DNA of 64,000 bases from Apteryx mantelli (Eukaryota > Chordata > Aves > Apterygiformes > Apterygidae): the NCBI RefSeq assembly GCF_036417845.1, contig NC_090012.1:62001-126000 (forward strand). The letters run 5' to 3'. The translations under genes were made by a program, and so were the position numbers. Positions 31,850-44,600 of the stretch are shown here, in pieces (position 1 is the stretch's first letter; every line of letters begins with the position of its first letter). Below the pieces are notes generated by a model. It saw only the letters and a list, made by a program, of their open reading frames with translations, did no database searches and was not told the DNA's origin.

Positions 31850-34800
31850 ACCACATCCGATCGAGCTAAAACACGTGAAAACACAAGATATTTCGCTCTA
31901 ATAAAACCAACCACCACAGAGACCTTTTTAAAAGCCTCCGGAAACAAATCCGGTTTGGGAAAATCCAGTTTTTTTCCACCTCCGTCTTGTGTAAAAACGA
32001 CCTTTTTTTTTTTTCCTTCCCCTCCTTTCCGCGGGCAAAACTCACGGAAGCCGAGAGCCGCTCGCGTTTATTTTCCCAAAGGTTTCTCCCGCCGCCGCAG
32101 AGCCCCGGCGGCAAAGCGAGTGCGGCGAAGGCGCCGCCAACGGGGGCTCCCGTATCGGAAGCCGATAACGGTTGGGAAAATAAATCACGGAGCGGCCTCG
32201 GAGGAATAATTCCCGCCGCTTCCCTACGAGCCGTAAGGCGCCGGCAACCGAAACAAGCTCCGAAGCGGCTCGCCAAGAGCTTCGGGGAAGGGCCGCGACC
32301 CGACGCTCGCCGGGCGGAAGCGCTCGAGCCGGCCGGTTTCGCCGGCGTTATCCCTACGGATGAGCGGGGAAGCGAAAAGCGACGGGGTCGGCGTCGAGGC
32401 GATGGCCGCTCGCGGATGATAATTTGGAATTCCCTAAAAAAAGAGAAAAAATAAGGAAAACGGTTTCACTTCTTTTCTTTTAAAGCTCTCGCGTGCGCCG
32501 ATACCTACGGAGAAAAGCTCGGAGCCGCCGCGGGCGCTTCCGAACCGGCCCCGCGGCCGAACGCGGAGTCCGGCCTGGAAAAACGACATTGTTTTTCCTC
32601 TGCCGTGCGGCACGGAGAAGGAAAAAGAGGGGAAAAACCTGCTATCCGTCCCCCAAAACCGCCCCGGTTCCCCGGGAACGCGGCTAATCCGCGGGCGGCT
32701 GAGCGGGCGCTTTGCTTCCGTTTCGTCCCTGAAAACCCTGAGTCAGCCGGGAAAAATCCTCCCTGGGAAATTCAGGCCGACCGAGATTATCCGGGAGGGC
32801 CGGGAAGGAGGGAAAAGGGACCGGCGGAGCTCGGCGCCCTTCCCAAAATGCCTTTTTTTTAAATTTGGGGCCGTTTTCCCTCTTAAGAGCATCCGAAGAA
32901 GGGAAGGGTGGTTTTTCCCTTTTTTTTCCCTTGCTTTCCCAGCTCCCTCCCGTGTTTTAACCCTTTCCGCAGGCTGGCGGGATCCCGGCGGAAGCCGCTT
33001 GGAGCCCGCAGCCGGAAACCCCCAGTCGACTGGGAGATTTTTGCCTAAAACCGCCCCAAAAAAGAGAACGGAGGAGCCGGGATCGCTCGGCTCCGTTAAT
33101 AGGCGGCGAAACGAGGCAAAGTCACAGCCGAAGCTCCGGAAAACCAGGATGAGGATGGGGAGAGCGGAGCCGGGAAGGGGCGCGCGGCTGCTCGGCGCCG
33201 GCTCCTCTTCTCCTCCAGCGCCTTCTCCGAGGAGGCGGAAGGGACATTTCCATCCGCTTCGATTCCAGGGGGAATTTCGACTTCTCGGACCGCCGGCGTC
33301 ACCCTACGGCTCCTTCCCGCTTGGATCGAGGGCGGAGGGAACCCGGAGAGAGGCTTTTCGCTCCCTTTCCGGATAAAAACGGCAAAGCGGCTTCTAAAAG
33401 CGACGCTCGAGGCCGGTGGCGCTCCGGAAAAACCCGCGGCGGCGCCGGAATGGGGCCGATCCCGGCGTACTTAAACCGGCGGTTAAATACCCGGGTACTT
33501 AAACCGGAAGCTTCTGTTCGGGGCAGCATCGGCAGGCGCCGGGAATGCCGAACCGACGCGGCGGCAAGCCGAGCGCTCCCGGACGCTTCCATGGCTTAAA
33601 TGGCGGAAGAGCTGGCCGGGAGCCAAGCGGCCGGGATTCGCTCCGTTAAGGGCTCCGTAATTACCCCCGTGCCGCTAACGAGCGGCGTTGAGCCGGAAAG
33701 CCGGAAAGGGAATAAGCGGGATGGGAGACGCGGGCGGCTCTGGCGGGCGAAAACCCGGCACGAAGGTCGGCAACGATCGAGGATGCGGAAGGGAGGATCC
33801 GGGAACGGCTAACGAAGGGGCCGGCCGGGAGGGCTCCTTCCCGGAACACTTTCCGTCGGGAAGAGCGGCGAGGCGGCGTCCGCTTCCCGACGAGCCGCCG
33901 GCGTTTATCCGTGGCGAAACGAGGCGGCGCCGGGAAGATCCCGGTGGCCGATCTCGCTCGCTCCCGCCTCAATATTCGGAGCGTCGCGGGAACGTCCGAG
34001 CACCATATTTAACCGGGGATAACGTCTCCCTTTGGGAAGTCACCTTCCCGCGAGGAAGGAAGAGGCCGGAGCGCGTCTCGCTCGGATCCGTAACTGCTAA
34101 CGGATCCGATGGCGTCGGGAAAGAAAGCGAAGCGCCGCCTGTAAACGGGAGGTGCATCCCTGCCTCCGTTTCCGTCGCCGTTTCCTCGGAAAATGGCCCC
34201 AAAAGACGGGCCGAAGCCGGGGAAGAAACGCCCCGACGCTCCCGTGAAGTTCGATGGCAGCGGAGCTTCCCGGAGCAGCTCGTTCCTCTTCTCCGAAGAG
34301 ACTCCGGCGGCCGGGAGCTCGAGTTCGGCCGCGGCGGCTCCTAAACGGAATGTTTTTTGGGAAGAAAAATAATAAGAAGTTGTTCCCGGGCGCCTGGGAA
34401 GAAGCTTCTCTCACGCGAATCCGGGTTTCGCTCCGACTTCGTTATCCGCCCGGTGCTAACGAGCTGCTCTTTGCCCGGGGACCGCTTCCAGCTTGCGGGT
34501 CGGGAAGGGCGGAAGCGGCGTTCCCGGATCTCCGGGAAAAAAAAACCCACGGAGCGGCCGGGTTTAAGGTGCGTCGGCCGAACTGTCGCTTCTCCCGACG
34601 GCTTTGCGAGCGCTCGGATTCCGCACGGATAAAAAAAGCGCCAAGCACAAACACCGGAGATTTTTTCCGCTCGTTTACCTCGCGCGGATGCAGGGAAGCG
34701 GCCGCTGTCCGGGCATCCGCACCGGCTTCCTCTGGTCCAAGAGCAGGATCCGGAGCTGCCGGGTGCTTCCGAGAGGGGCCAGGGGAGACTCACGGGACTT

Positions 34801-37740
34801 GTCCGGCGACGGCGGATTCCCAACGGATCCGAGGCCGCTTTCCCCGGCGGCCATTCCCAAGGAGCTCCGCCGAAGTGGTTCGGAAAAGGAGGCGCCGGAG
34901 CCGGTGCCGAAGGCTGCTCGCGCCGAGTCCGACCTCCTCTCCGATTCCACCCGGGGCGAGACGTTCGCTCCTCCGGACGCCGGATTCCTCCGCATCCTCC
35001 CGGATCCGAGAGCGCCTCGACGCAGGGAAAAGCCGCGCGGGGCAAAAGCCGGTGGGAAAGGAGCCGCCGGAGCCGCCGGAACGGAACCGCTGCCGGCCGC
35101 TTCGTTAAACCGTAGCGAAATCCCTAATTAACGGCGTATTTATTTAGCTCCCGCTTCCGATCCTGCCTCGCCGCGACGGCGGAAGCCGCTTTTCCGGAAG
35201 AGGGAAAAACAAACTCCAACAAAACTCGGGCAATGTCCAACCGCGGCCGGATGAGTCAGCAATGCCGAGGTCAAATCGCGTCCGAGCCGCGGAAACTCGT
35301 CGAGCGGAGAACGAGCGGAGACTTAACGACCGCAAAGCTAACGAATTCGACCCCCTCCTATCCCTCGTCCCGGATGAATCCCGGTTTTCCCTCCGCTCCC
35401 GGTTTTCCCGCCGTGGCGCCCACCGGGAACGAGGCGACTCACCGGCGAGGGGATCCGACGGCGCCGAAATCGCCGCAGGGCTCTCGGATGCCGCCGCTGC
35501 CGGGTCCCGGTTTTGCCTCTTCCGGCAGGACTTTGTAGGGCGGAAAAGGGGGAAAAAAAAGCCGGAAGCGCGGCAGCGGCGGCTCCGGGATGGCCGCGAC
35601 GCTCCGGTCGGATCTTCCGCTCTGCCTCGGTTCTTACCTCATCCCGTATCTCTATGTGGGGTTTTACGGCAGCGACGCCGGAGCGGGCGAGAGCTCCCGA
35701 TCCGAACCGCTTCCGTCGCCATCCGGGGGAAAAGGGAACGGCTCGAAATCCGTACGTGGGGGAAAAAACGGGATGCCGTTACTTTTTCCCGTTTAAAAAA
35801 ATCCCTTTTCCCCCATAGGATGCGGAAAGGCGACTGCAGCTGGAAAGAGGCTGCGGTGCTTCGCGGCGACGGCGCCCGGAAAACGTCCTGGTTTCTTTGC
35901 CGAAATAATCCCGGCTTCGGAGCGGGGCACTGAAAAACCGCCGGACGCTTTCCTTCCGCATCCCGCTTCCCTCTCCTCGATTCATCCATGAGCCGGATCC
36001 AGCCGAGCGCGGAAACTCCGCAGAAATTGCCGCTGGCATAGGAAAGATCGCTCTTCCGGCGGCTAAAAAAAATCCCTTTAAAGGTTCTTCCCGCGCTTTT
36101 CCCGAGGGTCCAGCCAGCGTCCAAGCACCGAGGAGGGGAAAACCATTAAAATCCAACGGAAAAAAGAATCTGTCGGATGCTTCCGGAATATCCCTGCGGA
36201 ACGATGGATATGGCCGGCGTCGGGGAGGAGAGGGAAGCCGCATTCAAGTCCGAAACCGCCGGGAGAGCGGCCCGACCTTAAGAGAAATCCAAGATCCGAG
36301 GGAAACGTGGTAAAAGCCGGAGGGAACTGCAACCTGGAAGCATCAGGAAGCGCTTCCGGCGCCGGATTTTCCTTGAGGCGGGAAAGTTTTCTCTTTGCCG
36401 ACGGCACGCGGAAGCGAGACGCTAAGTCAGGGGGAGACGGCGGCGCTCAGGATTTCGGCTCCGAGCGTCGGGGATGGAAGAGAAGCGGATCGGGATCGCT
36501 CTATCCGACGGGAAGGACGCGGGGGCGAAAATAAGAGGATTTTTCATTTGAGGGATTTTCCCACCAAAGATTTGCGGAACGCGTCACCCGAATTAAGGGT
36601 GTTTTCCCGGATCGGGATGGGAAGACGCCATCGTCGCCACACGAAATCCCGGGACGGCGGCATCCGATGGAAGCAAACAGCCCGGAGAAGCGGAGCCGGA
36701 CGGGGCGTAAAAGAGGCGACGGCCGCGACTCCGCTCGCAAAATCCCCCGGGAAAAGCCGGTGTCTCCCAACTGCCCGCGGCCAATTCGGGAGCCGCAGCC
36801 GACTCAGACTCCGTATTTTTTTTTTCCCCCCCTTTTCCGCCTCCTTTCACCGACTAATCCGTAATTTCTTACGGAATAACAAGCCGCGTTTAATCGCCAG
36901 TGCAAAGCAACCGTCGTAACTCGGGTTTTTTCCCCGCAACAAAGACGGATCGCTCGGACAACCGTGGGTTTAGCCCCGGATCCGGGTGGATTAAAGACCT
37001 CGCGCCCAACGGATCTTTCCCTGGAGGAGGAAAGAGCTGGATACGCCGGAGATCCGCTTGGAAATCCAGGCGGCGGCTCCGAGCGGAGCAGGAGAAACTC
37101 GGCGCAGTCGAATTTGCGCCATTTCTCCAGGTTCGCCCCCGAATCGCCAACCGGTTTCCAACGGAGCAGCCGGAAAAGCAGCCGGAGCCGGGAAGGATGA
37201 ACGCTTCCCGCATCCAACTCCGACCTCGGCGGGGGGCGTTTTGGGGGCCAAAAAGCGAAATTTGGGATGGGTGGGAGGAAAACGTCTGCTCTAGCGGCGT
37301 ATTGTATCCCAAAAAAAAGCTTTCCGGGGCCCAACATCCGCTGCCGCCCTTCCGAGAGGGAAATTCCAGCGCGTTTCCCGGGAAAACACCCCTGGCACGC
37401 GCCGGGAGGGGATTTGGGGGGGCAGGAGCCGGCGGGGGGGGGCCCAAAATCCCGCACAGCCGAAGGCTCCCGCTAAAGCATCCGAGCGGCGCGACGGCGG
37501 ATCGGAGGGGGCTTTATTCCGCTTGAAAAACAAGGAATTTTTGTTCAATATTAAAGGCGAGTTTCCACGTCGGATCCGCTCCGGGCTCCGGCTGGCTGCG
37601 GAGCAGATCCGGAGAGGAAGCGGGGAGCAAAGGGGAGCCGGGAAGGGAGCGTCGGAGCCCGGCAGCGGGAAATTCAACCCGCGGCCCAAAAGGGCAGGGA
37701 AAAGATGGGAGAAAAGGGGGAAACCATAAAAAAACAGGGA
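31850..37740. other. Unique CpG-rich non-coding sequence (inferred ARHGAP35 upstream intron)
   Basis: No exon, repeat or transposon recognised. The sequence is about 55-62 percent G+C, rich in CpG and in TTCCGG/CCGGAA, and free of tandem arrays. Long frames here show no recognisable protein family. Confidence 0.5.
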
Positions 37741-38079
37741 TTCGGAAGGCGATGTGCCGGAATGTGGGAATGGGGGGGGGGGAAAGCCCCCCCAAAAGCC
37801 CGTCTCGGGGGTCCCGGCTGCATCACGCCGTGCGGAAGGGCCGGAGGAGCGGGAATGAGGGGGGAACCCCCATCCCAAACCGCCCCCCCCTTCCCAAAAT
37901 ACCCCCCCAAAAACCTGGAGCCTTTGCGCTCCCAAGGGGGATTTTTGGGAAGGGGGAGAAGAGGGGGGGGGTATTTTTCACCCCCTCCCCCCGCGCCTCT
38001 CCCGAAATCCCCAAAAAGTGGGGAAATCCCCCCAAAAATTGGGAGGGGGGAGGGTAACACCCCCCCCCCCGAGGAGGAA

Positions 38080-38820
38080 GAGGAAGAGACGCCCCCTTCC
38101 TCCCCCCCCCTTACCTGGGGGGAGACCACCCCTCCCTTGAGGGGGGGGTCTCCCCTTGCCCCCCCCCTTCCTTGGGATGAGGAAGGGGGTCTCCCCTCCC
38201 TCCCCAAGCTGGGGGGGCCACATGGCCCCCAGGGGAGAGGGAAACCCCATTTGGGGGGGGGTCTCCCCTCGCCTCCCTCCCTATCCTGGAGTCACCTCTC
38301 CCCTTGGAGGAGGGGTCTCCCTTTTGGGGGGGTCCCCTCGGGGGGGGGGTCTCCCCTTTGGGGAGGGGGTCTCCCCTCCTCCCCCCCCCACCCTGGAGGA
38401 ATCACATCTCCCCTAAAAGGGGGGGGGCACCTCTACCCTTGGGGAGGATCTCCTTTTTGGGGGGGGTCTCCCCTCCTTTCCCCCCCCGTCCTGGGGTCAC
38501 CTCTCCCCTTAGGAGGGGGGGGTCTCCCCTTTCGGGGGGGGTCTCCCCTCCCCCCTCCTCCCGGGGTCCCCTCTCCCCTCGGCGGGGTCTCCCCCTTTGG
38601 GGGGGGGGTCTCCCCTCCCTCCCCCCCCCCGGCCTTCCCTCTCCCCTTTTGGGGGGAGTCTCCCCTTTTGGGGGGGGGTCTCCCCTCCCTCAGCCCCCTC
38701 CCGGGCTCCCCTTTGGGGGGGGGTCTCCCCCCGCCGGTCTCCCCTCTCCCCTTTGGGGGGGTCTCCCCTTCCCCGGTCTCCCCTCTCCCCTCGGGGGGGG
38801 GGGTCTCCGCCCCCCGCCGC
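38080..38820. repeat. G/C homopolymer array with GGGGTCTCCCC core
   Basis: About 15 copies of GGGGGTCTCCCCTT or close variants at variable spacing of 20-60 bases. Each core fits the kappaB consensus GGGRNYYYCC. It abuts the CpG island on its right. Confidence 0.85.
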
Positions 38821-39470
38821 GGCGGCCGCGGGTCGCTCTCCCGCCGGGGGTGGGGCCCGGCCCCATTGTTCCCGGCCGCGGCGGCGGCGGCGGCGGCGCT
38901 GGCGGCAGCTCCCTTCCTTACCCTGACGGCGGCGGCGGCGGGCCCGGCCGGGGGCGGCGGGGCGGCCCGAGGAAGAAGAGGAGGAGGCGGCGGCGGAGGC
39001 AGCGGCGGCGGCCGGAGGCGGCGGCGGCAGCGCCATGGCCCCCCCCTGCCCCGGCTCAGGGCGGCTCCGGGCGGCGGCGACGGCGGCGGCGGCTCCGGGC
39101 AGAGGTCGGTGGGGCGGGGGAGGGGAGGGGAAGGGAGGCGGCGGAGGCGGCGGCGAGGCCCGCCGCGGCGGCTCGGGCCTGTAATAATGGCGGCGGCGGC
39201 GGCGGCGGCGGCGCTTTCCTCCTCCCCTCACGGCCACCGGGGCCGCGCGCCGGCAGCGGGGGGGGGCGGGGGGGCCGCGCGCGGGGGCGCGCGGGGCGGG
39301 CGGCGGCGGCGCATGCGCGGGGCGGCGCGCGAGCGCGCGCGGGGAGGGGGGGCGGGGCCGCGCACGTGCCCCCGTGAGGGGAAGGCGGGTGGGGGGGGGG
39401 GATGCGGCAGGAGCGCGCGCGCGCCGGGCGGGCGCGGGAGCGCGCATGCGCGCCGCCACCGCTGGCGCCC
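38821..39470 (-). promoter_or_regulatory. CpG island, candidate ARHGAP35 promoter
   Basis: GGC-triplet-rich, extremely CpG-dense sequence including (GGC)n at about 38,877-38,900 and 39,190-39,212 and GCGCGAGCGCGCGC. It is the only strong CpG island between the ARHGAP35 start exon and the AP2S1 promoter. Assignment to ARHGAP35 is by position and by the need for an upstream non-coding exon. Confidence 0.45.
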
Positions 39471-39579
39471 CCCCCCCCCACACACACACCTCCCCGCGCG
39501 ACCGCGCGCGCTCCGACCGCGCGCGCGGCACGCCCTGAACGCGTGCGGCCGCGCCCCCCCCCCCCCCCCCGCGCGCACT

Positions 39580-40335
39580 GTGCACCGTGCGGTGACCCCC
39601 CCCCCCCGTGCAATGCACCCCACGTGTCCCGTGCAGTGACCCCCCCCCGTGCAATGACCCCCCCGTGTAATGCACCCCACGTGCACCGTGCAATGCCCCC
39701 CCCGTGCAATGCCCCCCCGTGCAATGCACCCCATGTGTCCTGTGCAATGATCCCCCCGTGCAATGCACCCCCCCGTGCAATGCACCCCCCCGTGTAATGC
39801 ACCCCCCGTGCACCGTGCAATGACCCCCCCATGCAATGACTCCCCATGCACTGTCCAATGACCCCCCCCCGTGCAATGCACCCCATGTGTCCCGTGCAAT
39901 GACCCCCCCCGTGCGATGCACCCCCCCGTGCGATGCACCCCATGTACACCATGCAATGACCCCCCCATGCAATGACTCCCTGTGCACTGTGCAATGACCC
40001 CCCCGTGCAATGCACCCCCATGTGTCCCGTGCAATGACCCTCCCTGTGCAATGCACCCCTCGTGCAATGCACCCCGTGTGTCCTGTCCAATGCACCCCCC
40101 CGTGCAATGACCCCCCCGTGCAATGCACCCCATGTGTACCATGCAGTGACCCCCCCGTGCACTGTGCAATGCATCCCTTGTGCAATGCACACCCCGTGCA
40201 CCGTGCAATGACCCCCCGTGCAATGACCCCCCCCGTGCATACCGTGCATTGACCCCCCCATGCACCGTGCAATGGCCCCCCCCCGTGCAATGCCCCCTGG
40301 CGCACAATGCAAACCCCCCCCCCCCGAGTGCACAA
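39580..40335. repeat. GTGCAATGCACC array
   Basis: CCCCCCGTGCAATGCACC and CCCGTGCAATGACCC units of roughly 18-21 bases, with CATGTGTCCC inserted in many. About 35 copies. TGCAATGCA is nearly palindromic. Confidence 0.9.
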
Positions 40336-40489
40336 CCTGGTCCGTGCAATGGGCCCCCTGCGACGCCCCCCCCCCCCCGGTTCATGAACTGGCCCTGCAA
40401 CGCCCCCTCCCCCCCCCCGCGGCGTTGCACACTGCGGCGATTCCCCCCCACCCCCTCCGGTGCACGACCCGGCCCCCGCGATTCCCCTC

Positions 40490-41185
40490 CCCTTCTTGGA
40501 TCCCGCCGGGGAGCTCGGATCCTGTCTGGGAGATCAGATCCCCTCGGATCCCACTGGGGACCTCTGGTCCCGCCAGATCCCACCTGGGAGCTTGGATCGC
40601 ACCCAGGAGCTCTGATCCCATCTGGAAGTTCAGATCCCATCAGGTCCCATCCAGAAGCTCAGATCCCATTTGGGAGCTGGATCCCACCTGGGTCCTCAGA
40701 TCTCATCACATCCCGCTTGGGGAGCTCGGATATTGTCAGATCCCATCTGGAAGCTGAGATCCCACCTGAGAGCTCAGATACTACTTGGATCCTGTTTGGA
40801 TCCCATCTAGGAGCTCGGCTCCCCTTAGGTCCTGTCTGGGAGCTCAGGTCCCACCTGGGATCTCAGATCCCATCAGATCCCATCTGGAAGCTCAGATCCT
40901 GTTGGGTCCCATCCAGGAGCTTGGATCCCATTAGATCCCCCCCCTTCCCCCCCCCCCCAGGAGCTCAGACACCATTTGGGGACCCAAATCCATTCCAGGA
41001 GCTCAGATCCCATCTGGGAGCTCAGATCCTCTCTGGGATCTTGGACCCCATCAGATCCCATCTGGGGCCCCCGATCCCCCCAGATCCCTCCTAGGAGCTC
41101 AGATCCCATCTGGGAGCTCGGATCCCACCAGATCCCATCTAAGAGCTCGGATCCCACCTGGGATCTCGGATCCCCTCTGATGGGG
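40490..41185. repeat. GGATCC/GAGCTC minisatellite upstream of AP2S1
   Basis: Units of about 20-25 bases based on GGATCCCATCTGGGAGCTC. The same family recurs inside AP2S1 intron 3 (43,135-44,550). Confidence 0.88.
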
Positions 41186-41459
41186 GGGGGCTCCTCGCGG
41201 GCAGGCCGGGGCCATCTCCCATCCCCCCCCCCTCCTCCCCGGGGTCCCCCCCGGCCCGGGGGCGGTCGGAGGCAGCCGCGGCCTAGCAGGCCCCGCCGAG
41301 CCCCGGCCTGGAGTAGCGCGGCCGCGCGGGGGGCGCCGCAGGGGCCGCCGGGGACGTCACGGCAGCGGCCGCGCCCAGCGCGGGCGAGGCGGAAGCGGCG
41401 CCCGGCGGGAGGAGGAGGAGGAGGGGGGGGATACATCCCGACATGCCCCGCGCGCGCGC

Positions 41460-41685
41460 GGCGTGCGGAGGGGGGTAGGGAGCGAGCAGCAAAGGCTGCT
41501 GGGAGGCGCCGCCCACTGGCGGCGCCGGGGAACTACACGTCCCGGCGTGCCCCGCGGCGCGAGGCGGATATCCGGCGGCGCAGTGGCGCCGGGGAACTAC
41601 AAGTCCCGGCGTGCCCCGCGGCGCGGGGCGGATATCCGGCGGGGCGGCGGCGCGGGGGGGGCGGCCTGGCAGGCACGGGACCGCC
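41460..41685 (+). promoter_or_regulatory. AP2S1 promoter with a duplicated 64-bp module
   Basis: ACTACACGTCCCG (41532-41544) and ACTACAAGTCCCG (41596-41608) lie in two copies of a 64-bp module, each followed by GCGTGCCCCGCGGCGC and GCGGATATCCGGCGG. Both fit ACTAYRNNNCCCR, the promoter element associated with ZNF143/THAP11-type factors in TATA-less housekeeping genes. A degenerate third copy may lie near 41,430. Confidence 0.75.
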
Positions 41686-44600
41686 ATGGTGAGGCGCGGG
41701 GGCCGCTGCGGGGTCCCCGTGCGGGGGCGGGGGGGGACATGGGGGCCTCCACAGTGGGGGCAGCTTGGGGGGGGCCCCCGCGGGGTGCCTCGTTATGGGG
41801 TCCCTATGGGGAGGGAACATTGGGGTGCCCATGGTGGGGGGGGGGCATCTTGGAGACCCCCTCCTTATAGGATCCCAATGGGGAGGGGGATATTGGGGTG
41901 CCCCCCCTCCCCAGAGGCGAATTTGGGGGGGCAACTTGCCCCCCTTTGGGTCCCCTCTAGAAGAGGGGGGGGAACATTTTCACCTCCCCCCTGGCTTCGG
42001 GGTGTCCGGGGGGGGGGAGGCAGCTCCAAAAAGGCAGCACCCCCCCTTCCCCCCCCCCCCAAAAAAAAAGGGGGAAGCGAAACCGGGCAGCGCCCAGCGA
42101 GCGGATCCCGCGGGCGGCTTCGCGCCGTCGGCGCCCTGCAATCCCACAGGATCACGGCGCCGATCCCCCCCCGCCCTTTGCCCTAACCCCGCTTTTTTTC
42201 CCGCCCCCCCGCGACCCCCCCGTCCCATTCCGGGCGGCAGATCCGCTTCATCCTCATCCAGAACCGGGCCGGCAAAACGCGCCTGGCCAAGTGGTACATG
42301 CAGTTCGACGATGACGAGAAGCAGAAGCTCATCGAGGAGGTTCACGCCGTCGTCACCGTGCGCGACGCCAAGCACACCAATTTCGTGGAGGTAAAACCGG
42401 GGCCCCCCCCGAAACCCCCCCCCAAAACGCGGCCTGAAACCCCCCCCCGGAATTGAGCTTCCCGATCCGGAGCTCGGCTTCGGGATCTAGCCGGAACCCG
42501 GCGCCGATTCCCCGCCGAAATCCCCCTTTGGCGGGTTCCCGTTTCAAGGTGGATGGTTGCGGCTTTGCCGGAGGGGCCGCGTTTGCCCCGAACGGCTCCA
42601 AAAGCGGCTGTTTTCACCCTGAAAACGGGGCTGGTTTTCACCCCAAAAACAGGGTTGATTTTCACCCCGAAAACGGGGTTGATTTTCGCCCCGTGGCGGC
42701 GGCACCTTTGCCCCCCGGCGCCGCTCGCCGCTGCCGCCGCTGCTTCGCTCCCGCGCGCCGGCGCCTCCCCGCTCCCTCCCGGTTCTCCCAGTTCTCCCAG
42801 TTGCCTTTTCCCCCTTTTTTTTCCCTCCCTCTATTCCCAGTTCCGCAACTTCAAGATCATCTACCGGCGCTACGCCGGCCTTTACTTCTGCATCTGCGTC
42901 GACGTCACCGACAACAACCTGGCCTATCTCGAGGCCATCCACAACTTCGTGGAGGTGAGCGGGGGGGGGGGGGGGGCCGCGTTAATTAGACGCCCGCGCT
43001 AACGACCCCGGGCGCCGCCGCCGCCGGGGCCTCGGAATCCCCCCCCCTGCGGGATTGGGAGGGGGACGACGGATGCTGGGCCGAGGGGGAGGGGGTTCGG
43101 CATAGGGAAACGGCCGGCGGAGGGCAGGAACGGATCCCGGCGGATCCCATCTCAGAGTTCGGATCCCTTCTAGGAGCTTGGATCCCCTCGGATCCCTTCT
43201 AGGGGCTTGGATCCCCTTGGATCCCACCTGGGAGCTCGGATCCCTTCTAGGAGCTTGGATCCCCTCGGATCCCACCTGGGAGCTCGGATCCCTTCTAGGA
43301 GCTTGGATCCCCTCAGGTCCCACCTGGGAGCTTGGATCCCTTTTGGGAGCTCGGATCCCCTCAGATCCCACCGGGGAGCTCGGATCCTGCCAGATCCCAC
43401 TGCGGAGTTTGGGTTCCATCTGGGAGCTCGGATCCCCTCAGATCCTGCCAGATCCCGTTTAGGAGCTCAGATCCTGCCTAGGAGCTCAGATCTTGTCGGA
43501 TCCCATTTAGGGGCTCGGATCCTGTCAGATCCCACCAGGAAGCTCCAGGCCCATCAGGTCCTGCCCTGAGCTCGGTTCCTCTGAGATCCCACCAGGGAGG
43601 TCAGATCCGCTCGGATCCCACCCAGGAGCTCAGGTCCCTCCAGATCTCACCTGGGAGCTTGGGCCCCGCTGGGAAGCTCGGATCCTGTCAGATCCCGTTT
43701 GGGAGTTAAGATCCCACCAGGACCTTGGATCTCACCTGGGAGCTTCTGTCTCATCAGATCCCACCAGGGAGCTCCAGTCCCGTCTGGGAGCTCGAATCCT
43801 CTCCAATCCCACCCGGAAGCCAGGGCCTCACCGGGGAGCTCGGATCCCGCCGCATCCCATTTAGGAGCTCAGATCCTACGTAGGAGCTGTGATCCCATCA
43901 GATCCCATCAGGGAGCTTGGAGCCTGCCAGGGAGCTCGGATCCCCCCCAGGAGCTTGGATCCCCTTGGATCCCACCTGGGCCCCACCAGGGAGATCAGAT
44001 CGCATTTAGGAGCTCAGATCCTGTCAGATCCCACTGGGGAGCTCGGATCCGGTAAGATCCCAACAGAGAGATCAGATTCCCCTCAGATCCCATCTAAGAG
44101 CTCTGATCCCATCAGATCCTGCTGGGGAGCTTGGGTCTTGCTGGGGACCTCAGATCCTATAAGATCCCAGCAGGGAGATCAGGTCCTTCTACAGAGCTTG
44201 GATCCGGTCAGATCCCACTGGGGAGCGCTAATCCTGTCAGATCCTGATGGGGAGCTTGGATCCCCTCTGATCCCACCTAGAAGCTTGGGCTCTGCCAAGG
44301 AGCTTGGATCCTGTCTAGGAACTTGGATCCCATCAGGTCCCATCTAGGAGCTCGGATCCCATCTAGGAGCCTGGATCCCATCAGATTCCATGCAGGTGCC
44401 CAGATCCTGCTGCGGAGCTTGGATCCACCCCCCCCCCCCCAGGGTGCTGGGATCCTGCCGGGTCGCTCCGATCCCATCCGGGAACTTGGGCCTCTCCAGG
44501 GAGCTCGGATCCCTTCAGATCCCCCCGGGATCCCCCCGTCACCCCCCTCCCTCCCCGCAGGTGCTGAACGAGTATTTCCACAACGTCTGTGAGCTCGACC

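Noticed and set aside
37705-39639. 644-codon plus-strand frame rich in Gly, Pro and Arg
   Set aside because: It crosses G/C homopolymers and a CpG island with no recognisable domain; low-complexity composition explains it.
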